From Deuterostichococcus epilithicus (Eukaryota > Chlorophyta > Trebouxiophyceae > Prasiolales > Stichococcaceae): a DNA stretch of 64,000 nt. A model generated the notes under the pieces. It searched no databases and was not told the origin of the DNA. It saw only the letters and a program-made list of their open reading frames with translations. Positions 1-11,100 of this stretch are shown here, one piece after another. Position 1 is the first letter of the stretch; every line of letters starts with the position of its first letter. The position numbers and the translations under genes are program-made. The DNA lies in the NCBI GenBank assembly GCA_033439295.1, contig JAVTLE010000008.1, positions 1,302,001 through 1,366,000 of the forward strand, given 5' to 3'.

Positions 1-283
1 CTGCCTTCACCTCAGGCAACTGTATTGAGGCAGTGTCGGGCTCGAAGGACTTCATCCTTCCTCTCTTTCCCTTTCCTGTCAGTGACGGTCGAGCCTCTAT
101 CATCCAGCAGTCTGGCTCAGTCTATTGCAGTCTGTACACACCCTGATTGCGCACTGTCGTCTCAACAAAACAGCTTAAACACGATAACAATTAATAGCGG
201 TATCAAAAGCCATTTGAAAACGAAGCAGCTCTAGATAGATGTGCAGTAATCTTCTCCCTGTTGTGGAATGTGTCTTTTGCCTC
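1..283. other. Left edge, no gene recognised
   Basis: This stretch lies downstream of the minus-strand transporter stop codon and probably holds its 3' untranslated region. No conserved protein, RNA gene or repeat was seen on either strand. Confidence 0.5.
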
Positions 284-3003
284 CTACTGCATATCCTGTG
301 AGCCTGATGCCAGGGCGCCGGCAGAGCCATGGCGCCCGCTGGCGTGCGACTCGAAGGACGGAACATTGTTTTTGAAGTTGTCATGCGGCTCGTTCAGGCT
401 GCGTCCCTGGAGTAGGTTTCGTTCCGTTTTGTGTTCCGGTTCGTCTGCAGAGCAAGGGCCCACTGGTGGAGATCCAGCAGTGACAACAACAGGTTGTGCT
501 ATCGTTAAGTCGGTGCTCACCTCGTTCCGAGTAGTCAACGTGCACGAAACATCTGCAAGAGAAGCGCAGGTGCAGCTGCATGTCAGCGTTGCCAATCGCA
601 ACTGCTCCCACAAAGCGCAATGTCACGGACAATCGATCTGGATGTCACGAGCACAAGAGGACATGAGCAATCACTTCGGCTCTTACCGCTCGACGTCTTC
701 AAGCGCCTCGATCTGCGCATAGTGGGTGGGAAGCAGCTCAATCAACACGCTATTTGACAACACATCAAAGGTCATCCTTCCAATGGTATGCAGAAACGCA
801 GAGAGATTGAGGCTTCGCAGACACACCTTATGCTGGAGGCTGAGTGCAATGTCATGCGACTCCTGTACTGTCATGGACGCTGGGAGGATTACCTCCAGCT
901 CCACTAAATACCTGCGCCGGGGCACAGGCACAGACATGTCCCAGATCTTTGGCGCCAAAGATGCTGCTTCGGTCCATGGCGGGTCAGCCATGCAATGCCC
1001 TGGAGTTCTGGCCGCACCTCTGGCCGAAGTGGTACCTGGAGAAGAGTGCATTGCGTCAACTGATAGCACGAACACTGAGTGGAAGCACCAACGACAAGTT
1101 CACAGGGCAGCACATACGCTCGGAGCTCGTCAAGCTTCATCTTCTCATCGTGCATGTTGGCCAGGCTCTGCAGAAATTCCAGGTACTCTTCTGGTGCACC
1201 CCTGCCAACCTGCACCACAGAGTGGCTCTTGATACGGCCTTCACAACACATAGATGTCGAAAAAGCAACGTTTCACCATGCACGTGCACGAGGTCAAAAC
1301 AGCAGCTCCGCACCATCAAGTTTATTTGCTCTGTGCCAATTTCCGTCCAGCACCAGACGATGTACGCGCTGAGCAGCACAGCCCCGACTGGATCAACCCA
1401 CCACAGGTCGCTGCAGATGCACGAGAACCTATCAGTGTCTCTTTCCAATGTGATGACCGGTATCCATGGCGGGGCGCATGTGGGCCTATGCCATGAGCAG
1501 TGCGGAGCCTTCACATGAGGGCCTATGCTATGAGCAGTGCGGAGCCCTACCTGTGCCAGGTTGCGACGGCGGCCGTTAAAATTGCGCAAGTGTTGGAAAG
1601 CACATCATTGCGGTGGTCCTCTGACAGCGCAGCGATTGACGGCGAGCGCTTGGCATATGCTATGCAATACAAATACAGCAGCACCTTGACACCTGTGCTC
1701 GACGAGGGGACATTCAATTATCGCACCACGGCTTTGACCCCAGCCAAGGAGCAACCAGCTGTGTGGGACCGTGAGGAGGTCGCGCCTGTGGCAGCGCCCA
1801 GAACAATATACGTGGCCACGTCCATGCCGATGTGGGGCAGGACACCTGAAAAGTAGTAAAACGTGTGCCGATGGACCGATGGGAACACAAGCTAGAAGCA
1901 GGTCAATTTCACGCGCATTGCAGACCCCCTCACCATGTTGCCAGAAGTCCCACAGCGTCTCCAACGACGCGCGTATCACCTGCGCCCAGCACAGTAGTCT
2001 GGCCTCCGACCAGGAAGCAACATCCTCCGCACCCCATTTGGCTACCATCCGCACCTCGAAGGAGCTCACGGCCATGATCACAGAGCAGCCTGCGTGTTGA
2101 ATGAGACATGTCAGACGTGTTGCAAGCTGCGCTGCACAGGAAACAGAACATTTCAACCGCTGCCCGCACCAATGACGCCGACAGTCTCGAGTCTGCTGCG
2201 GCCGATGGGGTATCGAGGATCCAGCTTGCTGATCGCTCTGCATCCACACACACCAGATGTGTAGGTCCTCAATGTACAGTCCCCCCACATTGCACAGTAA
2301 CTCAACCGCCGGCCAGCATTCCTGGTTGGTTTGGTGCCATGCAGCTGCCACACCTTACCTGTTGCACAGGTACAGGACGACCTGGGAGGCGAGATCGACC
2401 CCTGAGTCCGCCATCGATGCCAGCACGGCAAACGAGTGCGACACAAGGAAGGCCCACAGCTTGGCCGCCAATAGCAGCAGGTTTGCGGCCAGTGACAGGT
2501 ACTGGGCCCACCTGCGTTAGCAAACATACATGCCCCCTTTCGGCAAACTTTCTGCAATATGACAAGATCACAGTCAACGTGTCAATATGTGGCTTGCATA
2601 CTCACAGTATCTGCCTGTCGTAGTCCTCGCCGTCAGCGCCCGCGCGGTTGTCGCCGTCGAGGTCGTGAGTGGTGATCCGCAAATGAGAGTTCTCGTCATC
2701 GGCACTGCTGCACACAGAGCGCATGCATCATGCCTTGCATGCTCAGCAACTGCCTGCAAAGTGGATATCCATGCTGCCAGCGGCCTCAAGCGCAGTAGCT
2801 TGCCTTGCTACCAGCAGAGGAGTGGAGGCATCTTCGGTTTCCGTCGTAGTGCCGGCACGGTTTTGAATGATGATAACCGAAGACGGCTGCCTGAACATGC
2901 GGCGGTCCCATTTGAGGGTTCGGCGTCCCAGACCATTCTGCTCGGTTCTGAAATCTTCCAGATCGCCTGCTGGAATGTCCACTCGAGTCTCCGGCGACGC
3001 CAT
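284..3003 (-). CDS. Mn-type cation diffusion facilitator (MTP8-11 like)
   Basis: Predicted proton-coupled manganese exporter of the cation diffusion facilitator family, acting in a Golgi, vacuole or similar membrane. The exon near 2370-2510 encodes two membrane-helix stretches and the Mn-CDF signature DxxxD (read as DSGVD). A second helix block near 1380-1450 carries WWVDPVGA. The cytoplasmic C-terminal domain follows: EEYLEFLQSLA and LDELRAY near 1120-1200, RYLVELEVILPASM near 850-910, EALEDVER near 690, then FVHVDYSER. The start is the ATG at 3001-3003, opening a soluble N-terminus MASPETRVDIPAG. The last two exons are 521-552 (32 nt) and 284-444; they keep frame and end with TGA. Exon joints near 1000 and 1600-2250 were not fully resolved. 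It is head to head with the GT29-like gene. The family call is strong; the metal is inferred from the family. Confidence 0.88.
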
Positions 3004-3545
3004 GGATGTAGGGATCGAGGATCAAGGCTGATTAGCTTTCGGCGGGACCGCCGCAGTTGAACTTGAGCACGGCCTGCCCCCTACGTCAATTCAGAGGGGC
3101 AAGGAAAGTTCTTGTCAAAGAATGCGCTGCGATCAGTCATCATTTCATTGCATTGCAGCCTGAAGCGCAAGCTAAAGTCTCGATCCCGCAACACCCCCCC
3201 GATGCCCAACACTGATCTGGGCTACACGTCCGCCGACGCACCGAACAGTGACTGGAAGCGGCAAGGTGTGGGCATCGCCAGACAAACAGGTTCTAAACAG
3301 AAGTGAGTGCGGTCTCAAGCATACATGTGTCGGAGCAAATGTGCGAGTACGACACCCGGAAGAGGAAGGGTGCAGCATCACAACTGCAAACGCGTTCACA
3401 CTGTCGACAATCTGGTGCAAACGCGCGCCTGCAGACACAACGCTGCTGCAGATTGCAGATGGCCATTTGATAGGCTCACTACGTGTCCGGCGTGACTGTC
3501 GTACCCACGAGACTGGGCCACAGACCTGACCGATTGTAGACCTGG
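3004..3545. promoter_or_regulatory. Shared upstream region of two divergent genes
   Basis: These 542 bases separate the start codons of the Mn-CDF transporter (left) and the GT29-like gene (right). They must hold both 5' untranslated regions and probably both promoters. No TATA box or other defined element was recognised; the assignment rests on gene orientation only. Confidence 0.4.
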
Positions 3546-4924
3546 ATGTTCCGCGCCGGCGGCAGGCCGCCGGCGCTGCCGCTCGGCAGCGGCTCATTTC
3601 ACGCTGTTAGACCTCAGAGAGCCAGTTCGCAGCTGCGGTGGCCGGCGGCAGCGCGGCGTGGCGCCAGATGGGTCACGGCGGTCGCGATCCTGACGCTGCT
3701 GGCTCTGGCTGTGTCCGGGATGCGGAGGCCGCAGAGCCGTGAGGCTGGCCGCACCCGAGCTGCGGGCCTGGCCACTCCAGCAGGCGCCGCAGCCGACGAG
3801 CTGCACTGCAGCTTCTTCCGGCAGCGGCCTCGGACCAAGGGGCCTTTCACCATCGCAGTCATTGGTGAGGCGTCCGTTGCTTAGCTTAGCTCAGTGCTAT
3901 TCGGCCGAGTCACTTCTGCCTGCTGAACTGCAGCTCACGACCCCGCACCTGCACTGCAGGTGACGAACCGCTGCGCAAAGCATTCAAGCAGGAGGTTCGG
4001 GGCATGAACCTCTCGGTGCGCATTGATAGCCTGAGCGGCTTCCAGCCCGGCGAGCCGCTCACGACGTGGATCATGCAGGCTGCGACACCAGCCAGCTCCG
4101 TGTTGGATGTTGCTGACGCCGCCGACTGGCAGGCAGTCAAACAGGTGCTGTTTCCTTGTTTGTACAGCTCGATGGCGTTTAGCCGCCATCACCTCGCACG
4201 GACTCTGTAGTTACATGCAGTTGTGGTGGTGCAGCTGGAAGTTCTAATTGACGGGGCTGGTTTGGCTGCAGGCCAGGGACTCCCTCCAGGCAGTGATCGT
4301 GATAGGGGGCCAGAATCAGACCGTTCAAGCCCTGCAGAAGAAGTTGGGAGACGGTCCAGAGGTGGTGCACTTCCCATCGGACAGCTGGTACCAAAGGCAC
4401 TGGCTGGAAGTCCCGGCAGGCGGCCGCCCCTCCACCGGCTACATAGGTGGGTGTCCGAATGCGTGCGTGCGTGCGAGTGTCAGAGCTGTGCATGGAACCA
4501 ATCGATGTGAGGCTATTTCCGAATGAGGCCGGCTGGGTGCGTTTGCCAGCGCTCAGAATGGCAGCGCAATGCAAGACGCCTGGCGCCATGGTGCACCTGT
4601 ATGGCGCGCCGTCCCGGTGGCGCAAAGATCCCGACGAGGCGGCCAAGTCTATGGTCGAGGCGCACACTGACGCAGAAGCGGCCATCGTGCTGAAGATGGA
4701 CAGGACAAAGGCAAGTTTCCGAAGCAAGTGATTACCCCAAGAATCAAGGTCATAAGTTTTCGCAGGAAGTCATTCACTAACCTGGCACACACAATGGTGC
4801 CAAACTTCATGCTTATGCTGGTGCTATGCTTAGTGTGTGTGAGGGTGGTGACCGTCCGTCTTCTGCCCTGCAGATCACCATTCATGAAACGCCTGCGACA
4901 ATGATGCCACGGCGGAGCCAATGA
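3546..4924 (+). CDS. GT29 sialyltransferase-like type II membrane protein
   Basis: Model: 3546-3864, 3960-4144, 4272-4446, 4550-4710, 4874-4924, coding for 296 residues in frame throughout. A basic N-terminus is followed by one membrane helix near residues 42-57 (WVTAVAILTLLALAVSG), the layout of a Golgi glycosyltransferase. The lumenal part has a Rossmann-like GPFTIAVIG, then PSTGYIALRMAAQC and VHLYG. These resemble the GT29 sialylmotif S (PSTG..A...C..V..YG). A later H-D--E pattern (EAHTDAEAAIVL) resembles motif VS. A clear motif L is missing, so activity and the sugar donor are unknown. Some plants and algae carry sialyltransferase-like proteins without proven sialic acid metabolism. Intron 4 begins with GC (AAAG then GCAAGT). 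ATM starts 274 bases downstream on the same strand. Alternative: an unrelated lineage-specific membrane protein. Confidence 0.5.
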
Positions 4925-5197
4925 TGCACTATCATGCACTGCAGCAACATGACAGCGTGATCTATGGCGGCTAGCTATATACTCCATCATTTCAGACACT
5001 GTGTTGCCGTGTGACGAGATTGGTGGACATACAACGCAAGGTTATGTCACTCTCAAGGACGAGTTTTGCGTAACATCCCCACCCTCTGTGGATATGAGCA
5101 GTAGCAGTCAAAGCACGCATAGCACACAGTAGCAGGCTTGCCAACACGCCAAACCTGAGTTCCGTTCTTGTGTCGAAATGGTAGTGCCTTCCTGAAG

Positions 5198-8100
5198 ATG
5201 GGGCTGGACACGCATGAGATTGAAAAGCTCCGCCAGTGTTTGCAGTCGGACAAGGTCACAACCCGAAAGGTGATCTCGAGGCATTGCAGGGTGCATGTGT
5301 TGCATCTGCGCAAATGCGTATCTGGGCGCTGAACACGCCACACGCTTTTGCTTGTGCAGGAAGGCATCAAGCAGTGCAACAAGATCCTTGATAGCAATGA
5401 TGTGGTGTCGGCGCTGGACCTGAGGACGTCTGCCTTGCGCCCCCAGGACAAGATCCCGGGTGTGCATGTCTGCTGCGCGCTGTTCAGTCCTTCCAAAAAA
5501 ACAGTCGATGCCGCCCTTACTGAGCCATACATGTTCTGCTGGCAGTCGCATCGTGGCCGGGGCTGTGCGCCCTGCTCATAGCCAACAACTCGACAGAAAT
5601 TAACAAGAAGAAAGCCGTCGATGTCAACGCCTTCAAGGTTTTCAAGCGGCTGGTGTCGACGGCACAGGACCACAACCGCTCAGGCGTGTGGTGTCTAGCC
5701 CTTGAGATATTGGGCGCACCAGCATGCCGCCGCTCAGCTGCATGGCTCCTTCAGCAATGTCATCTATCCTTTGGTTCTATTTGTTATCATTTGGAAGGCA
5801 ATGGATGCTAACACAGCCGACCGCGACTCGCAGGCAGCAGCACCCTGCTCCTGCGGCGCGCGGCAAAGCTGTTCGGACATGTGCGGGAGGTGCTACTGGT
5901 GGCGGGCCTGTCGACGCCCATCGGCCTCGAGTACCTCGCCGTGCTGCGCACACACCTGCTTGGCACGCCTGAATACTGTGCCTGCGCCCGGCCAGAGGAT
6001 GCGCAAGGTGCCGGCAGCTGCCAGCTTCATATTCACAAGCACGGGAAATTTGCCTCAAGCACAACTGCCAGGCAGCATCAGACAGACTGCCAGGGCAATG
6101 GCAAGGATGGTGTTGTTATCAAACCTTTCAAAGGCTGCCATTGCTGTCTGGGGCAATGCACGCCCTGCTGGACATGGTCATGTCGCAGGTGGAGAAGCGG
6201 CAGCGGCATCAGGTTCGATAAGAAATGGAGGAATACCTTGCGACGACCATCAATGACTGCGATGGCTGTCTGAAACGAATTGCAGGCCTGCTGGACCTCG
6301 TCATGTCGCAGCTGGAAGAGCGGCAGGGCCTGGACCGGTCGGAGGAGTCCTTCCGCCTGGTGTCCAGCCTGCAGATGCTGCTGGCCGCCTTCAGCGGCAC
6401 GCTGTCGGCCGCGTTCCGCGCTGACACCCTGGAATTTTTCGGCGGCCTGGCCGCCACCCTGACCAGCGCCTGGTGTGCGCTCATCATTCTTGATTGTCAG
6501 ACTGATCACCTCCAGCTGCAGCACCGTGCTTGCTCCATCTCCCCTCTGCAGTGCAATTTCAGCCTCATCTCTTGGGCTGCGGCAGGTGTACCCAGCACAC
6601 CTGTGAAAACTCAAAACTCATATCCACAGCCAGGACCAGAAGCACCATGTCTCTCTGCCACAGGGAGGACACGCGGGTCATGACAGCGGCCGTCGGCGCC
6701 CTGAACGCCTTCCTGCTCAGCAACGGCCCGGACGTGGCGCGCAAGGCGGGACAGGTGCACGACGCAATGCACACGTCGATGGTGAAAAGCTGGCGCATCG
6801 GCAAGTTGCGGCTGATGGAGACGCTTCACCTGTATGCAAACATTCAGCTGCGGCTCTGCAACATCCAGGTGAAGTAGCTGCGTCCGAGCCCTGTGCCTGT
6901 TGCCTGCATGCAGCTATGTTCTCGCCCGTTCCCTGCATGCAGTCCTTAAGTCTGTGTAGCAGCCTGCAGCCCGCAGCCGTGCCAAGGTTGACTGCTTGCA
7001 TGGCTGGAAACACGTACTTGTTTGCATTTCTTGAGCCAACTCAGTCAACCGTGCTCGTCTTGGTGCAGGGAGCTGATCTGATCGAGCTGGATGAGCTGAT
7101 CGAAGTGGACGTCCAGCGCATGCACGAGCTCGGGTCAGTGTCTGCAGATCAGCGCATGGCCCTGGAGCTACTGCCATTGCATGCATGTAGGCTGTCAGCT
7201 CAGCCCTTCTCACGGTGTCCTGACCAGCTCGCTGTTGCTGCGCAGGGATGCCGCCACGCATGGCAGCGACATGCTGCTGTCCAGGGCGCACCATATGCTG
7301 CTGAGCCTGCACGCCTTGTCGCAATATCGGCGGCACGGCGGTGCGGCGCCGCCTGGCCTGGCAGAGGCTCTTGCCGGACCGGGAGGCGACGATGCAGGGG
7401 ACGCTGGCCCGCCGCTCAAGCGGCAGAAGGTCAGCATCTGAGATTGAAAGCAGGACTGGAACTCCAAAAGCTTGCACTCAGTTGTGGCTCTTATGAGGGC
7501 GGCTGTTCAGGCATGCTGTTGCATCCCACGCAGATCTCCGCCTCTCTGCGGCAGCCCGAGCAACTGACCAGGTCGATTCGAGCGGTGGCCACTGCGGCCC
7601 TGCTTTGGCACGACCACGGCGGCCACATGCCGCATGCGGCCTGCGAGTCGTGGCTGGGGCCAGCTGCGGCTGCTGTGGCGCAGCTGCAGGCAGCAGATGC
7701 AAGCCAGCGGGCCAGCGGGCGCCTGCTCTGGAGCCTACGCTTTCTGCAGCAGTTGGCCGCGCACTTCACGGCGATCCCGCTGCAGCATGGTGCAGAAACC
7801 GCATCGTCGTGGCACAAGATCTGGCAGGTGAGCTCGTAGATGGCCATGGACATCTGCTGGAAGGCTGAAGCATGCAGCCGTCGATGTCAAGATGGGATGC
7901 CGCCCTGACTCGATGTCACTCGTCAATCGCAGGACGCGTGGGTGGCGCTGCAGCTCTGGCTTGCTGAGTCGCGGGATGCAGCGGGCGCAGACGAGGAGGC
8001 ACTGCGCCTGCTCACCACGCTGGTGCAGAGGCGGCTAGTCAGCGTTCCCGGCACCTTCCGCCAGCTGGCCGAGCTGCTCATGCTGCGGCAGCCGCAGCCG

Positions 8101-11100
8101 CAGGCGGGCGGCCTGGCTCTGCTCGCGGCGCTGGCGGCCACAGGTGCAGCTGTGCTCGATGTGGAAGTGGTCCTCGTTGCACTGGGCTTGCAGCTTATCG
8201 CTCACAGTGAGTGTTTGCTGTGTGAACCTGCTGCGTCTTGCACACATCAACAGTCTCGCATCCTCCAGTTTCCTCCACACCTTTCGCCTCCACTTTTGCC
8301 ACCTCCCACTGCAGACGCGGCTGCGCTCGACGATGTGGACCTGCGGCAGCGGGTCATCAGATACAGCCTGCAGGACCCGCTGCCGTGCGTCCCGCATGGC
8401 CAGCTCTCAGCGATGCTCGCCGCCGTGCTGGGCGTGCCGCCTGTGGTGGCGGCCGGCGGAGCGGCGCACCAGCCGGAGCGCCCCTGGTGCACAGAGACAG
8501 CGACGGCAGATGTGGATGCGCAGCTGCAGGGCCTGCGTCGAGGTGACGGTCTTTCTTTCAGCAACCCTTGACGTCAGATGTCTGTCAGCAGACGACGGCA
8601 GCATGCAAAGCAGTGTTGTCAGCTCCAGATAAAATTCCTGGAGGGTTGCCGGGCATGCACAGATTGTGTTCATCTTCAAGCGCCTCACAACATGCTGATG
8701 ATGCCAATGTTAACATGCAGGTGAGGACCTCGTTCGGGAGCAGCTGTCTGGCGCCGGCCCTGCCAGCGCCTCGGTGGCAGCGCAGCAGCAGATGCCGGCG
8801 GTTGCGCAGGCGCGGCTAGCGTCGACGACGCTGTCAGAGCTGGGCAGGCTTGTCCGATCTCGCTCGGCAGCCATGGCGGCGTCGCAGGACGAGCGGCCAC
8901 CGCTGATGCCGCTGCTGCAGGCCTGCAGCGTCCATGCATCATGCGCCGCGGCCATCATGGCCGCCGGCGTGAAACCAGGCGGCCAGCCGCTGACCCATGA
9001 GTTGCTGACCTCAGGTATTGCTGCCCGGAGAGGCAATATGCTTGAGCGGACGCGCCTTTTCAGCCCTGGCTCTGTGCTGTCACCCATGCATGTTCCCAGT
9101 GCTTTGCAGCGAACTTCGACATGTCTGTGTGCCTTGCAGGCGGTTTGGGGGAAGCCCTGCAGAAGGTCGCCAAGTCGTGGGGTGACTCGCTGCGTGACCA
9201 GGCGACGCTGCCACATGCCAAGCCCATGGCGGAGCTGGCTGCCGCCCTGGGCTCTTGCGCTCAGCAGCGAGCAGGCAGCGACTTCTCCAGGTACCATGTA
9301 CATGCCGGCGACTGTCGGTTCTTGCAAAACTGTCATTACAGCAGAGTGTCGCGCTCCATCTTGGTGCCGCCACAGCGGTGCACTTTCAACAATTGCCAAA
9401 AGACTGCTGTCCGACCTAACATGTCTGCAATGTGTGTCTGCAGCTGCCTGGCGGATGCGCTGGGCGTTCTGGAGGTGGCCTACGCCGATGTGGCGGCGCA
9501 TGACGCGGGTGGCACGGCGCCCGGCAGCCGAGGAGCGATGGACGGCAGCGACATGGCGGATTTCGACCTGGACCTGGACGTGCGTGGCGCCGCTGCGGCT
9601 GCAGACAGGTGTTTCCAATCTCTGCCTGCTAGTGATGCTGCACCCTCTGCTTGACGTCGCCGCGGTCGCCTGCAGCTGATCGCATCTGTCGTTGGTGATC
9701 TCGCCCAGCGTGCTGAAGCCCTGGTCAAGGGTTGGTCGCAACAAGTTCCGTGTTGGAAGCTGCCCTCCCTCGCGAGCTGTTCAGATTCGACGCCGTATGC
9801 CCAGACCAGTCTGCGGAGTCTCGGCACCACAGGAGCAGGTTTCAGTCAGGATGGTGTGTGTCTGCTGTACAGGCCCGCAGAGCACGCCGGCGCAGGCCTC
9901 CGGCTCGAGGTCGCCCGGCTGCTCCACGCCTTTGCACCCGCAGCGCCCATCAGCACAGCACAGATGGCCCTCACCTGCCTGGACGCTTGCCGCCAGGTGC
10001 TTGCCTCTTGCCTTCCTTCCATTCCCATTCCTCTCTGTTCCATGTGTGTCTCATGTCGCTTTCCGTTTTTCGTCTTTAACAGTGAGGCTGGGAACCATTG
10101 GATCTCGACCTCGTCAGGCATAATGGGTGGCAACTCTCGAGCTCATGACAAGCAGGAGGGGCCGGCGCCTCCCGAGGAACTGGAGCTGGCGCTCATCGGA
10201 GCGCTTTGCACCGCGTTGTGCGCCGGCGCCGGCGACTGCGCAGGCCAGGCGATGCAGTTGCTGAGCTGCGAGGGCGGCCTCATGCAGACGCACAACACGC
10301 GGCCGCAGGTCCTGCTGCCCATCCTGGAGCAGCTCGAGCGGCTCTTCCAGGCGACGCCCTGCCCGGCAGGTGAGGTCCAAAAGCAGGGGCGAGTGGAATC
10401 CAACATGGACATCGAGCTGTGCTCGATGGCCTCATGGATCCTGTACAACGGCACCCTGCCTAGCGGCACTGCATCCTGCTCAGCCAAGATTGCCGCCACT
10501 TTGGTCTCATCTTTGTTCCAGATGGGAAGCATAGAGCTATGAAGCGCATCTCAAAGTTGAGGGAGTCATAAAGCGCTGTCCAACTGCCGCCGATGGGCGC
10601 AGGCGACCTGGTGGCGGTGCTGGAGGATGCGGTCGCCTGGTTGGATGCGCTGGAGGCGACTGGCGAGGCCAGCGCCAGCCGCTGGCAGGTGCGCTCGGCG
10701 GCGGCCGCCGCAATTACCGCCGCGCTGCATGCTGCGAGGCAGCATCTGCCGGAGCAGCTGGCGGGGCGCGGCCTGCAGCGGGTTTGGGCGCTACTGAGTG
10801 ACGAGGCGTACCCGGCGCGCCGGCGGGTTGCCACGCTGGTGCCGACGCTGCTGCGGGATGGTCCGCAGGTACGGCTTTGGCCTTGGCTGGAAACGGTGCA
10901 GTCGTGCATGAAGCACCATGCATGGCAGATGATGCTGAACACTCCTTGTCATGAGATGATGAGCTCAGAGCCTGGACTCGTCACCTATGATGGTCCCAGT
11001 TCTGCCATGCAAGGCGAACATGTTTCACTGGCGCCCTTTCAGGAGTACTGGGAGGATGCCAAGGCGGAGCTGTGCTTGGACAGCCTCCGCCCCGTGGCTC

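Noticed and set aside
1605-2351. 248-codon minus-strand open frame taken as one protein
   Set aside because: It runs through exons and introns of the Mn-CDF gene. Only parts match the family, and the best-supported exons are in other frames.
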